The notes: generated from the letters alone by a model not told the origin. Shown: positions 25,131-34,095, numbered from the stretch's first letter. The stretch: DNA of 64,000 bases from Halostella salina (GCF_003675855.1 NZ_RCIH01000002.1:257654-321653); one strand, 5' to 3'. Numbers and translations are program-made.

Positions 25131-25199
25131 ACCCGAATCTGTCTCCCGACTGGAGATAGTTCTACCGACGGTGTGTGAACGAGTGACGCCCTCGCCCGG

Positions 25200-25832
25200 T
25201 CAGAGCAGCGCCGTGACGTACTCGCCGAGGTAGATCCACGTCAGCGCGATCCACGTCTGGAACAGGAGGCTGCCGACCGCCGAGAGGGCGACGAACTCGC
25301 GGTCGCTCATCTCGGCCAGTCCGGCAGGGACCGTGAGCATTCCGCGGGTGAACAGCAGGGCGTTGCTCACGGGGACGACGATCCGGCCCCAGCGGTCGAA
25401 CCAGCCCTCGAACCGGTCGAGCGACGACGCGCTCACCCGGAACCAGGACCGGTCCAGCAGGTAGCTCCGGCCGTAGCGCTTGGCGACGGTGAACAGCGCG
25501 AACTGGCCGACCGTCGCGCCCGCCACCGCGGCGAGGATGATGAGCGCCGTGTCCGCCGTCGAGTTCGACAGCAGGGCGATGCCGGCGGGGACGAGCGCCT
25601 CGCTGGGCGCGAAGTACAGCAGCATCGCGCCCTCGAGGATCAGGATGGCGAACAGCGCGACGAGTCCGTACCGGTCGAGCCACTGCCGGGCGAGCTGCTC
25701 GTCGCCGAGAAACACGAGCGCGATCCCGACGACTGCGGCGACCGCGACGCCGGCGGCCAGCGCGATCGGGCCGTACTCCGAGAGGAGCCGGCGGACGCGG
25801 CCGCGCTCGACGGAGGGGGCTTCCGACTGCAT
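25200..25832 (-). CDS. DedA family membrane protein
   Basis: The 210-residue protein has a hydrophobic N-terminal helix, then the DedA/SNARE-associated domain. Seen are the re-entrant region [43 protein letters not shown], a basic-aromatic helix ([19 protein letters not shown]) and [18 protein letters not shown]-like text (here [29 protein letters not shown]). DedA proteins are lipid-scrambling or proton-coupled transporters affecting membrane homeostasis. It is divergent from hemB, with about 120 bp between their starts. Confidence 0.85.
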   Translation of the reverse strand: MQSEAPSVERGRVRRLLSEYGPIALAAGVAVAAVVGIALVFLGDEQLARQWLDRYGLVALFAILILEGAMLLYFAPSEALVPAGIALLSNSTADTALIILAAVAGATVGQFALFTVAKRYGRSYLLDRSWFRVSASSLDRFEGWFDRWGRIVVPVSNALLFTRGMLTVPAGLAEMSDREFVALSAVGSLLFQTWIALTWIYLGEYVTALL

Positions 25833-25926
25833 TCGTCCGCGTAAACCACCACGCCGGTAATAGGCCTTGTGACACGTCGTTGACGGCGACCTGCTGGTCT
25901 CCGGCCCGCGAGCGGACCGCGCCGCC

Positions 25927-25933
25927 TTTTATC
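25927..25933 (+). promoter_or_regulatory. TATA-like box of hemB
   Basis: TTTTATC lies about 22-28 nt before the hemB ATG at 25955, fitting a leaderless start. Confidence 0.55.
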
Positions 25934-25954
25934 GCCGCGCTCCAATGGCCGACC

Positions 25955-26935
25955 ATGACTCTCACCCGACGTCCGCGCCGCCTGCGACAGGACGGCGTCC
26001 GCGACCTCGTCAGCGAGACCGACCTCGACGCCAGCGACCTGATCGCGCCGGTGTTCGTCGACGCGACGGTCGACGAGCGCCGTCCCATCGAGTCGATGCC
26101 CGGCCACGAGCGCGTCCCCGTCGACGAGTCGGTCGCCCGGGTCGAGGAACTGCTCGCCGTCGGCGTCGAGTCCGTGATGCTGTTCGGCGTCCCCGAGTCC
26201 AAGGACGAGCGCGGCACGCGCGCCTGGGCCGAGGACGGCGTCGTCCAGCGGGCGACCCGGCGGATCGCCGACGAGACCGACGCATACCTGATCACGGACG
26301 TGTGTCTCTGCGAGTACACGGACCACGGCCACTGCGGGGTGCTGGAGGACACAGCAGCCGAGGACCCGGACGTGACCGTCCGCAACGACGAGACGCTCGA
26401 CCTGCTTTCGAAGACGGCCGTCTCGCACGCGAACGCGGGCGCGGACATGGTCGCCCCGTCGAGTATGACCGACGGGATGGTCGGGGCGATCCGGGAGGAC
26501 CTCGACGCCGCCGGCCACGACCACGTGCCGATCCTGAGTTACGCGGTGAAGTACGAGAGCGCCTTCTACGGTCCGTTCCGCGACGCGGCGGACGGCGCGC
26601 CCGCCTTCGGCGACCGCCGCCACTATCAGATGGACCCGGGCAACCGCCGCGAGGCGATTCGCGAGGCCGAACTCGACGTGGAGCAGGGGGCCGACGCGCT
26701 GATGGTCAAGCCCGCGCTCCCCTATCTCGACGTGGTCAGCGACGTGCGCGAGAACTTCGAGCATCCCGTCGCCGCCTACAACGTCAGCGGCGAGTACGCG
26801 ATGCTGCACGCCGCCGCGGACAGGGGGTGGCTGGATCTGGAGGCGACCGCGGTCGAGTCCCTGCTGTCGATCAAACGCGCCGGCGCGGACCTGATTCTGA
26901 CGTACTTCGCGGAGGACGTGGCCGACGCGCTGTAG
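25955..26935 (+). CDS. hemB: Delta-aminolevulinic acid dehydratase (HemB)
   Basis: The 326-residue enzyme condenses two 5-aminolevulinates to porphobilinogen. The two Schiff-base lysines are in [16 protein letters not shown] (near residue 198) and [12 protein letters not shown] (near 252). The metal site has the zinc-type cysteines in [14 protein letters not shown] (near residues 115-128), so this is a Zn-dependent rather than Mg-only form. I start at ATG 25955, following the TATA-like box, rather than at an upstream in-frame codon. hemB is a single gene here, a few kilobases from hemC-SUMT-hemD and hemL. Confidence 0.96.
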   Translation: MTLTRRPRRLRQDGVRDLVSETDLDASDLIAPVFVDATVDERRPIESMPGHERVPVDESVARVEELLAVGVESVMLFGVPESKDERGTRAWAEDGVVQRATRRIADETDAYLITDVCLCEYTDHGHCGVLEDTAAEDPDVTVRNDETLDLLSKTAVSHANAGADMVAPSSMTDGMVGAIREDLDAAGHDHVPILSYAVKYESAFYGPFRDAADGAPAFGDRRHYQMDPGNRREAIREAELDVEQGADALMVKPALPYLDVVSDVRENFEHPVAAYNVSGEYAMLHAAADRGWLDLEATAVESLLSIKRAGADLILTYFAEDVADAL

Positions 26936-27180
26936 CGGGTCGTCGCCCGCCGCTTCGGCGTCGCGCCCCGGCGACGGTCGGGACTCGTCGCAATTTCTGC
27001 CCGAACGTTTGCCGCGGTTCGGTAGACGAATGACCGATTATCCGGTGTACATACGGACGCCCATGAACCTTATATTCGTAATACCGGATATTACTTCGGA
27101 CGCCCGTCGATGAAGGGGAATGTATATCACCCAAACGTCAACGCTAAGGGTTATATTGTTACCGATATTGTCCATCTACC
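26936..27180 (+). promoter_or_regulatory. Upstream control region of the amt-PII gene
   Basis: The 245 bp between hemB and the leader ORF contain no gene. From about 27030 it is markedly A/T-rich. Two direct repeats of the form CCGG-N8/9-CGGACGCCC occur at 27042-27062 and 27084-27105, about 42 bp apart. A TATA-like TTATATT follows at 27151-27157, placed 24-30 nt before a GTG at 27181. The repeats are well placed to bind a nitrogen-responsive regulator upstream of the promoter; the binder is unknown. Confidence 0.5.
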
Positions 27181-27276
27181 GTGAGCTGGAACACGAACAT
27201 GGCGTTTGGAACCGGAATAGAGAACGAACGTATACCTGAGGTAACTGAGTCGGGTGTCCCGGCGGTGGTCGCCTGA
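27181..27276 (+). CDS. Predicted 31-codon leader ORF coupled to amt
   Basis: From the GTG at 27181 (or an in-frame ATG at 27199) an open frame runs to the TGA at 27274-27276, whose last base is the A of the amt start codon (TGATG). The TATA-like box at 27151-27157 lies at the leaderless distance from the GTG. The encoded 25-31 residues are hydrophilic and match no family I know. The likely role is translational: ribosomes finishing the leader would restart on amt. It is short, so chance cannot be excluded. Confidence 0.4.
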   Translation: MSWNTNMAFGTGIENERIPEVTESGVPAVVA

Positions 27277-28997
27277 TGCTGTCGGACGTGGTGCTGCAGG
27301 CGACCGTGGAGGACCTGGAGACGATCGTGGAGGGTGTGAACCTCATGTGGGTGCTGGTCGTCACCTTCCTGATCTTCTTCATGCACGCCGGCTTCGCGAT
27401 GCTGGAGGCGGGGCAGGTGCGCTCGAAGAACGTGGCGAACCAGCTGACGAAGAACCTGCTGACCTGGAGCGTCGGCGTCCTCGCCTTCTTCGTCGTCGGC
27501 GCGGGCGTCTCGACGGTCATCGGGACGCTGACGAGCAGCGGGACCTTCGCGCCCGCCGACCTCTACAGCACGATGACGACCAACGCGGTCAACGACTGGG
27601 TCGGCTGGCTGTTCGGCGCGGTGTTCGCGATGACCGCCGCGACGATCGTCTCCGGCGCGGTGGCCGGTCGCGCGAAGCTCCGCGCGTACGTCAGCTACAC
27701 GGTCCTGCTGGCCGCGGTCATCTACCCCGTCGTCACCGGCTTCACCTGGGGCGGGGGCCTGCTGGCCGTCAACGACGGCGCGGCGAACGGCTTCATCGCC
27801 AGCGCGCTCGGTGACGTCGCCTTCGCCGACTTCGCGGGCGGCATGATCGTCCACGGGATGGGCGGTATCGCGGGGCTCACGGCGGCGTACGTCATCGGCC
27901 CGCGGATGGACCGCTACAACTCCGACGGCTCCGCCAACGTCATCCCCGGTCACTCGATGACGTTCGCGGCGCTTGGCACGCTGATCCTCGCCTTCGGCTG
28001 GTACGGCTTCAACGTCGGCACGGCCGCGACGGTCTTTGCCGTCGAGGACGGCTCGATAGTGCTCGGCGCGTTCGACTACGTCGGCCGCGTCGCGCTCAAC
28101 ACCACGCTCGGCATGGCCGCGGGGGCCGTCGGTGCCGGGGCGGCGGCGCTGTACAAGTCCGGCAAGGTCGACACGCTGTACGTCGCGAACGGGCTGCTCG
28201 CCGGACTGGTCGGCGTGACCGCGTCCGCGAACGTCGTCGTCTGGTACGGCGGCATCATCTCCGGCTTCGTCGCCGGGGCGCAGCTCCCCTTCGTCTTCGA
28301 ATTCGTCGAGAAGCGCCTGAAGATCGACGACGTGTGTGCCGTCTTCCCCGTCCACGGCTCGGCCGGGGTCGTCGGCGCGCTGCTGCTGCCGTTCTTCCAC
28401 GTCGACGGCTTCAGCGCGAGCCTGCTCGCGGCGCAGGTCATCGGCGTCGTCGTCATCTCCGCGTGGACGATCCTGGCGACCGCCGCGGTGTTCGGGCTGT
28501 TCAAGTCCATGGGCCAGGCCCGCGTCTCGCCGGAACACGAGCGTGACGGCCTCGACGTCTCCGAGCACGGCGTCGACACCTACCCCGAGTTCGGCAAGCC
28601 CGACACCGTCACCGACGGCGGGATGGACGTCGTCCGCACGGACGGCGGCTCCAGCGGCATCAAGATGGTCACGGCCATCGTGCGCCCGGACCGCCTCGGC
28701 GACGTGAAGCAGTCGCTCGCGGAGGTCGGCGCGCCGTCGCTCACCGTGACGAACGTCTCCGGCCGCGGCAGCCAGCCCGCGAAGAAGGGCCAGTGGCGCG
28801 GCGAGGAGTACACGGTCGACCTGCACCAGAAGGTGAAAGTCGAGTGCGTCGTCGCCGACATCCCGGCCGACGACGTGGTCGCGGCCATCGCCGACGGCGC
28901 GAAGACCGGCGAGCCCGGCGACGGGAAGATCTTCGTGATGCCCGTCGAGGACGCGATGCAGGTCCGCACCGGCAACACGGGTCCCGAGGCTGTGTAG
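27276..28997 (+). CDS. amt: Ammonium transporter Amt fused to a C-terminal PII (GlnK) domain
   Basis: The 573-residue protein has an Amt/Rh transporter at residues about 15-415 with eleven hydrophobic segments. It carries the twin pore histidines (His193 in IVHGMGG, His360 in FPVHGSAG) and signature [13 protein letters not shown] near residue 35. A linker of about 45 residues leads to a complete PII domain (462-573: [17 protein letters not shown]-loop [20 protein letters not shown], and the B/C-loop region). Amt conducts ammonium; PII normally binds Amt as a separate trimer and blocks it when nitrogen is plentiful. Here inhibitor and channel are one chain. The residue equivalent to the uridylylated Tyr51 of GlnB/GlnK is Trp507, so control must be by nucleotides and 2-oxoglutarate. 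Confidence 0.93.
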   Translation: MLSDVVLQATVEDLETIVEGVNLMWVLVVTFLIFFMHAGFAMLEAGQVRSKNVANQLTKNLLTWSVGVLAFFVVGAGVSTVIGTLTSSGTFAPADLYSTMTTNAVNDWVGWLFGAVFAMTAATIVSGAVAGRAKLRAYVSYTVLLAAVIYPVVTGFTWGGGLLAVNDGAANGFIASALGDVAFADFAGGMIVHGMGGIAGLTAAYVIGPRMDRYNSDGSANVIPGHSMTFAALGTLILAFGWYGFNVGTAATVFAVEDGSIVLGAFDYVGRVALNTTLGMAAGAVGAGAAALYKSGKVDTLYVANGLLAGLVGVTASANVVVWYGGIISGFVAGAQLPFVFEFVEKRLKIDDVCAVFPVHGSAGVVGALLLPFFHVDGFSASLLAAQVIGVVVISAWTILATAAVFGLFKSMGQARVSPEHERDGLDVSEHGVDTYPEFGKPDTVTDGGMDVVRTDGGSSGIKMVTAIVRPDRLGDVKQSLAEVGAPSLTVTNVSGRGSQPAKKGQWRGEEYTVDLHQKVKVECVVADIPADDVVAAIADGAKTGEPGDGKIFVMPVEDAMQVRTGNTGPEAV

Positions 28998-29099
28998 GCG
29001 AACGAACTCTCGTAGCCGTATCCGGCCCGCGCGGAGCCGTGATCCGCGCGCTTTGCGGTCTGTTCTCCGGCACCCTCGTCCGCTTAGCGCCGCGGTCGG

Positions 29100-29225
29100 T
29101 CAGACGGTAAACCCCGGTATGACGGTGGACACGTCGACGCCGGCGACGACGACCGAAACGAACGCGAGAAACGCCAGCCCCGCCCCGAGGTAGAGGAGAT
29201 ACTCCAGCTTGGTTGGCAGGTCCAT
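29100..29225 (-). CDS. 41-residue single-span membrane protein
   Basis: A short open frame from ATG at 29225 to TGA at 29100-29102 encodes 41 residues: a short N-terminus (MDLPTKLEY), a 20-residue hydrophobic helix (LLYLGAGLAFLAFVSVVVAG) and a short outer tail. Composition is that of a real haloarchaeal membrane peptide. I recall similar short proteins next to transporters but cannot name the family. It lies between amt and the EamA gene. It reads in the same direction as EamA and starts 55 bp past the end of that gene, so it could be a downstream operon member. Confidence 0.55.
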   Translation of the reverse strand: MDLPTKLEYLLYLGAGLAFLAFVSVVVAGVDVSTVIPGFTV

Positions 29226-29280
29226 GGCGGCGTTCCGTCCCGAACGGACGTAGCCGTGTCGGCCGACGACTCGCGCCGGC

Positions 29281-30183
29281 CTACGTCGCGGTCCACGCCC
29301 GCAGCTCCGCCCGGAGCGCCCGGCGCTTGACGAGCGCGAACCCCGCGAACACCACGGCGAAGCCGACGACCGTCGCGGCGGTGAGCGATTCGCCGAGGGC
29401 GGCCCACCCCGCCAGCGCGGCGAACACGGGCACGAGGTAGTTCACGAGGTTGATCTCGACGGAGCCGAGCAGGTCCAGCAGCGAGAAGTACAGCAGGTAG
29501 CCCGCGCCGCCCGCGACGACGACGAGGTACGCCATCGCGACGGCGGCCCGCGGCGTCCACGCCACCGCCTGCGACTCGCCGAGTGCGAGGCTGGCGACGT
29601 GGAGCAGTGGCGCGCCGACGACCATCGCCCACCCCTGGAGCGCCGGGGTCGGGAGGTCGGTCCGGACGCGCTCTATCGCCACCGCGCCGACCGCCCACGC
29701 CATTGCGGCCCCGAACACCAGCGCCACGCCGAGCGCCGAGGCGTCGACGCTTCCGGTATCGGGCCGGGCGACAACCGCGACGCCGACCAGTCCGAGCAGG
29801 AGGCCGACGACGGTCGGCGCGTCGAGGCGCTCGCCCGGGAGCGCGACCGATGACGCGCCCGCGGTGATGACCGGGATGGCGCTCACCACGACGGCGGCGA
29901 CGGCGCTCGTGACGTACTGCTGGCCGGCGAACAGCAGCGCGTGGTGGGCCGCGATGATACAGACGCCGGCGGCGACGACCGCCAGCCAGTCGCGACCCGC
30001 GGGCCGCCATCGCCCCTCGCCGAGCGCCGCGTACCCCAGCACCAGCACGGCGACCGCGTCGAAGCGAAACGCCGCGAGCAGCGCCGGTGGCAGCACTTCC
30101 AGCCCCGCCTTCGCCGCCGGGAAGGAGGTGCCCCAGACGGCTCCCAGCAGGACGAACCCGACCGCAGTGCGGTACCGTGCCAT
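29281..30183 (-). CDS. EamA/DMT-family transporter
   Basis: The 300-residue protein has ten hydrophobic segments arranged as two EamA repeats. The first is GAVWGTSFPAAKAGLEVLPPALLAAFRFDAVAVLVLGY; the second, after the midpoint, includes LVNYLVPVFAALAGWAALGESLTAATVVGFAVVFAGF, the typical repeat end. Members export metabolites or drugs, and the substrate is unknown. An A/T-rich AAAATAGTTT (about 30207-30216, minus strand) precedes the ATG by about 27 nt. It is divergent from hemL, 113 bp apart. Confidence 0.88.
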   Translation of the reverse strand: MARYRTAVGFVLLGAVWGTSFPAAKAGLEVLPPALLAAFRFDAVAVLVLGYAALGEGRWRPAGRDWLAVVAAGVCIIAAHHALLFAGQQYVTSAVAAVVVSAIPVITAGASSVALPGERLDAPTVVGLLLGLVGVAVVARPDTGSVDASALGVALVFGAAMAWAVGAVAIERVRTDLPTPALQGWAMVVGAPLLHVASLALGESQAVAWTPRAAVAMAYLVVVAGGAGYLLYFSLLDLLGSVEINLVNYLVPVFAALAGWAALGESLTAATVVGFAVVFAGFALVKRRALRAELRAWTAT

Positions 30184-30224
30184 ACCCGTCCGTCGCCCGG
30201 CGCGGGCAAAACTATTTTCATCAT

Positions 30225-30241
30225 GTTGACAATTGTTGACA
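30225..30241. promoter_or_regulatory. GTTGACA direct repeat in the EamA/hemL divergent promoter
   Basis: GTTGACA occurs twice with a 10-bp period (30225-30231 and 30235-30241), one helical turn, in the only A/T-rich part of the 113-bp gap between the two divergent genes. It may bind a regulator. I have no independent support. Confidence 0.25.
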
Positions 30242-30296
30242 CGGTCGGCGGGCGCGTCCGGAAACGGTTTTCCCGGGGCCGTTCCAACTTCGGCCT

Positions 30297-31637
30297 ATGA
30301 CCCACGAGCAGTCCCGCGACCTCTACGACCGCGCGCTGTCGGTGATGCCCGGCGGCGTCAACTCCTCGGTCCGTGCGGCGATCGAACCGTACCCGCCGTT
30401 CGCCGAACGCGGCGACGGCGGCCACCTGATCGACGCGGACGGCAACCGCTACGTCGACTGGGTGATGGGCCTCGGCCCGCTGCTGTACGGTCACGACACG
30501 CCCGAACCGGTGCAGGCGGCTGTCCAGTCCCGCGCCAGCGAGGGGCCGATGTACGGCATGCCGACCGAGGTGGAGGTCGAACACGCCGAGTTCGTCGCCC
30601 GCCACGTCCCCAGCGTCGAGATGATTCGCTTCGTCAACAGCGGCACCGAGGCGACGGTGTCGGCGGTGCGCCTCGCCCGGGGCTACACCGGCCGGAACAA
30701 GATCGTCGTCATGCAGGGCGGCTACCACGGCGCGCAGGAGTCGACGCTCGTCGAGGGCGACGCCGACCACCCGCGGCCCTCCACCAACGGCATCCCGCAG
30801 TCGTTCGCCCAGCACACGCTCCCGGTCCCGTTCAACGACGAGGAAGCGATTCACGAGGTGTTCGAGGAGCACGGCGACGACATCGCGGCCGTGCTGATCG
30901 AGCCGATCCTCGCGAACAAGGGGATCGTGACGCCGGTCGACGGCTATCACGAGACCGTCCGGGAACTCACCGAGGACCACGGCTCCCTGCTCATCTGGGA
31001 CGAGGTGATCACGGGGTTCCGCGTCGGCGGCCTCCAGTGCGCCCAGGGGAAGTACGGGATCACGCCCGACGTGACGACGTTCGGGAAGATCATCGGCGGC
31101 GGCTACCCCGTCGGCGCGATCGGCGGGAAATCGGGGATAATCGAACACTTCACGCCGTCGGGCGACGTGTTCCAGGCCGGCACGTTCTCGGGCCACCCCG
31201 TGACGATGGCCGCCGGCCTCGAAACGCTGCGCTACGCCGCCGAGAACGACGTGTACGACCACGTCAACGACCTCGGGGACAAGCTCCGGCGCGGCCTCAC
31301 TGACATCGTCGCGGACCAGGCCCCCGAGTACACCGTCGCCGGCGTCGACAGCATGTTCAAGGTGCTGTTCACCCGCGACGCGCCCGACGACTTCGACGGC
31401 CACTGCGAGGCCGGCTGCCGGCAGCGCCCCGACTGTCCGCGCTACGACCACTGCCCGAAGAACGGCACGGACGTGGCCGCCGGTGAGACCGACCGCTGGC
31501 GGCGCGTGTTCTGGCCGAAGATGAAGGAACAGGGCGTGTTCCTCAGCCAGAACCAGTTCGAGTCCCAGTTCGTCAGCTACGCCCACACCGAGGAGGACGT
31601 GGAGACGACGCTGGAAGCGTACAAGGAGGCGCTGTAG
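30297..31637 (+). CDS. hemL: Glutamate-1-semialdehyde 2,1-aminomutase (HemL)
   Basis: The 446-residue PLP enzyme converts glutamate-1-semialdehyde to 5-aminolevulinate, the entry to tetrapyrroles. It shows [11 protein letters not shown] at the start, [18 protein letters not shown] (about 112-129), WDEVITGFR and the PLP lysine Lys264 in [15 protein letters not shown]. Unlike bacterial HemL it has a cysteine-bearing insertion at residues about 365-392, with Cys370, 374, 380 and 386. The gene starts 113 bp from the divergent EamA gene and converges with radA, the two separated by a 322-bp region holding copy 4 of the stop-adjacent element. Confidence 0.96.
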   Translation: MTHEQSRDLYDRALSVMPGGVNSSVRAAIEPYPPFAERGDGGHLIDADGNRYVDWVMGLGPLLYGHDTPEPVQAAVQSRASEGPMYGMPTEVEVEHAEFVARHVPSVEMIRFVNSGTEATVSAVRLARGYTGRNKIVVMQGGYHGAQESTLVEGDADHPRPSTNGIPQSFAQHTLPVPFNDEEAIHEVFEEHGDDIAAVLIEPILANKGIVTPVDGYHETVRELTEDHGSLLIWDEVITGFRVGGLQCAQGKYGITPDVTTFGKIIGGGYPVGAIGGKSGIIEHFTPSGDVFQAGTFSGHPVTMAAGLETLRYAAENDVYDHVNDLGDKLRRGLTDIVADQAPEYTVAGVDSMFKVLFTRDAPDDFDGHCEAGCRQRPDCPRYDHCPKNGTDVAAGETDRWRRVFWPKMKEQGVFLSQNQFESQFVSYAHTEEDVETTLEAYKEAL

Positions 31638-31659
31638 CGCGGGATTCGTCGATCACTTG

Positions 31660-31959
31660 ACGGCCAGTGCGAGGTCGCTCGCCCCCGGCGAGCGTCCGAG
31701 CGCCCGGGGAAGGGCAGGCTGTCGCTACGACAGCACCCGCGAGCGAGCAATGCGAGCGAGCGGTCCAAGGAACCATCGAGGGCCGGCTCCGCCGGCCAGA
31801 GGTGGTGACGCCGTGATTTTGGTCGAGCTTTTGCCGAGTCAAGCGGACCCGGCGCGAAGCGCCGTGGTTCGCGCTACGTGGTTCGAGACGGCGAAGCCGT
31901 CTCGTCATCACGGAAACCGCGAAGCGATTTCCGAACGACAGCGCAAAAGCTCGTCGTCT
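31660..31959 (-). repeat. Stop-adjacent multi-hairpin element, copy 4 (divergent member)
   Basis: This 300-bp stretch follows the radA stop on the minus strand. It keeps the order of the family boxes but with changes: GACGACGAGCTTTTGC directly after the TAA, GGCAAAAGCTCGACCAAAAT, several hairpins (for example GGCCGGCTCCGCCGGCC and GAGACGGCGAAGCCGTCTC on the plus strand), and the invariant GCCTGCCCTTCCCCGGGCGCTCG. It fills the whole gap between the convergent hemL and radA genes. Confidence 0.7.
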
Positions 31960-32994
31960 TTATTCGGGCTTCAGCCCGCCGTCCTCGACGCGCATCACGG
32001 CCTCGCCGTCGGCGAGGTTCGGGGCGTCGACGAGCCGGACGATCCGCTTGTCGCCCTTGGACTTGCGGAGGTAGATGCGGAACGTGGACTTGTGGCCGAG
32101 GATGTTCCCGCCGATGGGCTGGGTCGGGTCCCCGAAGAAGGAGTCGGGGTTCGAGGCGACCTGGTTCGTCACGAGGACCGCGACGTTGTGGAGGTTGCCG
32201 ACTTTATCGAGGTCGTGGAGGTGCTTGTTCAGCTTCTGCTGGCGCTCGGCGAGTTCGCCGCGGCCGACGTACTCGGCGCGGAAGTGGGCGGTCAGCGAGT
32301 CGACGCAGAGCAGGCGGATCGGGTACTCGTCGTCCTGCGTCTCGTTGGCGAGCTCCTGGGCCTTCTCGGCGAGCAGCATCTGGTGGTTGGAGTTGAACGC
32401 CTTGGCGACGTGGATCTTGTCGAGGACGCTCTCGATGAGGTCGTCCATCGCCTCGTCGTCGTCGGGGCCGCCCTCGATCTCGCGGTCTTCCATGAACGCC
32501 TCCAGCGCCTCGTCGGACAGGCCCCGGACCATGTCGTCGATGCGCTCCGGGCGGAACGTGTCCTCGCTGTCGATGAACATCGCGGCACCGCCGAGGCCGC
32601 CGTGCTCCTTGGGCAGCTGAACGTTGACGCACAGCTGGTGGGTGACCTGGGACTTGCCGGAGCCGAACTCGCCGTACACCTCGGTGATCGACTGCGTCTC
32701 GACGCCGCCGCCGAGCAGCTCGTCGACCTCGTCGATCTGCCAGCTGAGCTTGCCGATCTTCTCGCGGCGCTCCAGCACGGCCGCGCCCGTTTCGAAGCCG
32801 CCCACGTCGGCGGCCTCGCGGGCCGCCTGGACGATGTCGGCGGCGGTGCTGTCGCCGACGTCCGCGGTGTTCGACAGTTCGCTCGGGCTCGCTACCGCGA
32901 GGCCCTGGAAGGAGTCGAAGCCAGCATCCTTGAGCTTCTCTGCGGTTGCGGGACCGACGCCGGGTAGGGTTTCGAGGTCTGCATCTGCTGCCAT
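31960..32994 (-). CDS. radA: DNA repair and recombination protein RadA
   Basis: The 344-residue archaeal recombinase forms filaments on single-stranded DNA and exchanges strands. It has an N-terminal helix-hairpin-helix ([34 protein letters not shown]), Walker A GEFGSGKS near residue 110, a Walker B-like [15 protein letters not shown] and the L1/L2 loop regions ([21 protein letters not shown]). There is no intein, although haloarchaeal RadA genes can carry one. The start at ATG 32994 follows a TACATAAA box (33018-33025) at leaderless distance. The gene is bracketed by two copies of the stop-adjacent element. Confidence 0.97.
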   Translation of the reverse strand: MAADADLETLPGVGPATAEKLKDAGFDSFQGLAVASPSELSNTADVGDSTAADIVQAAREAADVGGFETGAAVLERREKIGKLSWQIDEVDELLGGGVETQSITEVYGEFGSGKSQVTHQLCVNVQLPKEHGGLGGAAMFIDSEDTFRPERIDDMVRGLSDEALEAFMEDREIEGGPDDDEAMDDLIESVLDKIHVAKAFNSNHQMLLAEKAQELANETQDDEYPIRLLCVDSLTAHFRAEYVGRGELAERQQKLNKHLHDLDKVGNLHNVAVLVTNQVASNPDSFFGDPTQPIGGNILGHKSTFRIYLRKSKGDKRIVRLVDAPNLADGEAVMRVEDGGLKPE

Positions 32995-33017
32995 ACCTAT
33001 CCGTAAGCTACCCCTGC

Positions 33018-33025
33018 TACATAAA
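33018..33025 (-). promoter_or_regulatory. TATA-like box of radA
   Basis: The plus-strand TACATAAA (minus-strand TTTATGTA) is 24-31 nt upstream of the radA ATG, fitting a leaderless promoter. No SOS-like or other operator is evident. The stop-adjacent element copy 2 ends about 100 bp further upstream. Confidence 0.55.
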
Positions 33026-33129
33026 CCCCGGTTAACAGGAGAGTGGAAGTAAAACCGGGAGACAGCGTCGGGTGGATCCGAACCGATGTGGGAAGGTTTA
33101 GGAGGAAGAACGCGCGGAACGGCCGGAAC

Positions 33130-33378
33130 GAGCGCGCGGCGCACCGTCGCGCCGCGGGCGAGCGCCCGGGGAAGGGCAGGCCGTCCGCGGTCGGTGTCGA
33201 GCATCCGCGCGAGCGAAGCGAGCGCGGTTCCAGCGCACCAGCATACGGCGGCGAAGCCGCCGTTTCGCCGGACGCGGCCGGTGGCCGCGTCCGGAGTTTT
33301 TGGCCGAGCTTTTTGCCGGGAGGGTGCCCGCAGCGCGCCGGCGGCGCGCGAGGACACCCGACCGGGAAAAAGGTCGTC
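33130..33378 (-). repeat. Stop-adjacent multi-hairpin element, copy 2
   Basis: On the minus strand, directly after the TAA of pspAB: GACGACCTTTTTCCCGGTCG, a variable GC hairpin, GCAAAAAGCTCGGCCAAAAA, a hairpin (CGGACGCGGCC/GGCCGCGTCCG), the GGCGGCTTCGCCGCC hairpin followed by GTATGCT, a second variable hairpin, and GCCTGCCCTTCCCCGGGCGC followed by a GCGCGCCGC-rich end. Copy 1 is nearly identical in the fixed boxes, while the hairpin stems differ in sequence but keep pairing. Confidence 0.8.
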
Positions 33379-33984
33379 TTAGTCCCAGGGATGCGCCCCG
33401 TCCTCGCTGGGCCACAGCGGGTACCAGTACTCCCTGTCGGCCTCGACGTCGAGTTCGCCGTCGAGGACGCTCTCCAGTTTGAACTCCGCGGAGTTGTCGC
33501 GCTCGTTGCCGGGGCGGGGAGCGAAGGGGTAGTACGCGCCGCGGCGGAACGAGTAGACCCAGTAGACGGGGTCGCCGTCGCGCTCGAAGCCGAAGACGGC
33601 GGCGAGCAGGCGGGAGCCGTAGTCGCGCTCGATGAACGTGTCGGCGGCGAAGTGGAGGCTGGTCACGAGGTCCTCGTAGTCGTCGTCGGCGAGCACGACC
33701 CAGCGGTAGCCGTGGTCGTCCTCGTGGAGCTCCGCCTCGGTGCCGGTTTCGGCCTCGCCCGCTTCGAGGATGGCGACGACCTCGTCGACGGCGTCCGCGA
33801 AGTCCGTGCTGTCGACGTCGGCGAAACAGAGCGCCGCCTCGTCGACGGCGTCGTACCCCAGGTCCGCCTGCATGGTGAGATACGCCGTGCTCATCCCGAA
33901 CAGGTCCTCGGGGTCGGCGTCGCGCCCGGCGTCGGACTCCGCGCGGACGCCGAGCAACTCCCGTACACCGTCGAGCAGTCCCAT
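33379..33984 (-). CDS. pspAB: PspA-associated protein PspAB
   Basis: The 201-residue acidic protein matches the haloarchaeal PspAB family (MGLLDGVRELLGVRAESDAGRDADPEDLFGMSTAYLTMQADLGY...), named for association with the phage-shock protein PspA in the membrane-stress response. The C-terminal half includes YWVYSFRRGAYYPFAPRPGNERDN and ends in a Trp-rich YWYPLWPSEDG. The htpX membrane-protease gene lies 1.6 kb away on the same strand, beyond the plus-strand trehalase-like gene, supporting a membrane quality-control neighbourhood. Start at ATG 33984. Its stop is followed immediately by copy 2 of the stop-adjacent element. Confidence 0.8.
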   Translation of the reverse strand: MGLLDGVRELLGVRAESDAGRDADPEDLFGMSTAYLTMQADLGYDAVDEAALCFADVDSTDFADAVDEVVAILEAGEAETGTEAELHEDDHGYRWVVLADDDYEDLVTSLHFAADTFIERDYGSRLLAAVFGFERDGDPVYWVYSFRRGAYYPFAPRPGNERDNSAEFKLESVLDGELDVEADREYWYPLWPSEDGAHPWD

Positions 33985-34095
33985 GCGTGTGAGTCGGGCC
34001 GCCCACGCCTTAATCGGTTCCCCCCGCGGCCGCCCGGCGTGGCATCGCATATGAGAACGGTTATTTACTGGTGTCGTATATGAGTCCGAACTGGT

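Noticed and set aside
31960-32994. An intein in RadA
   Set aside because: The frame has normal RadA length (344 residues) with unbroken Walker and L1/L2 regions.
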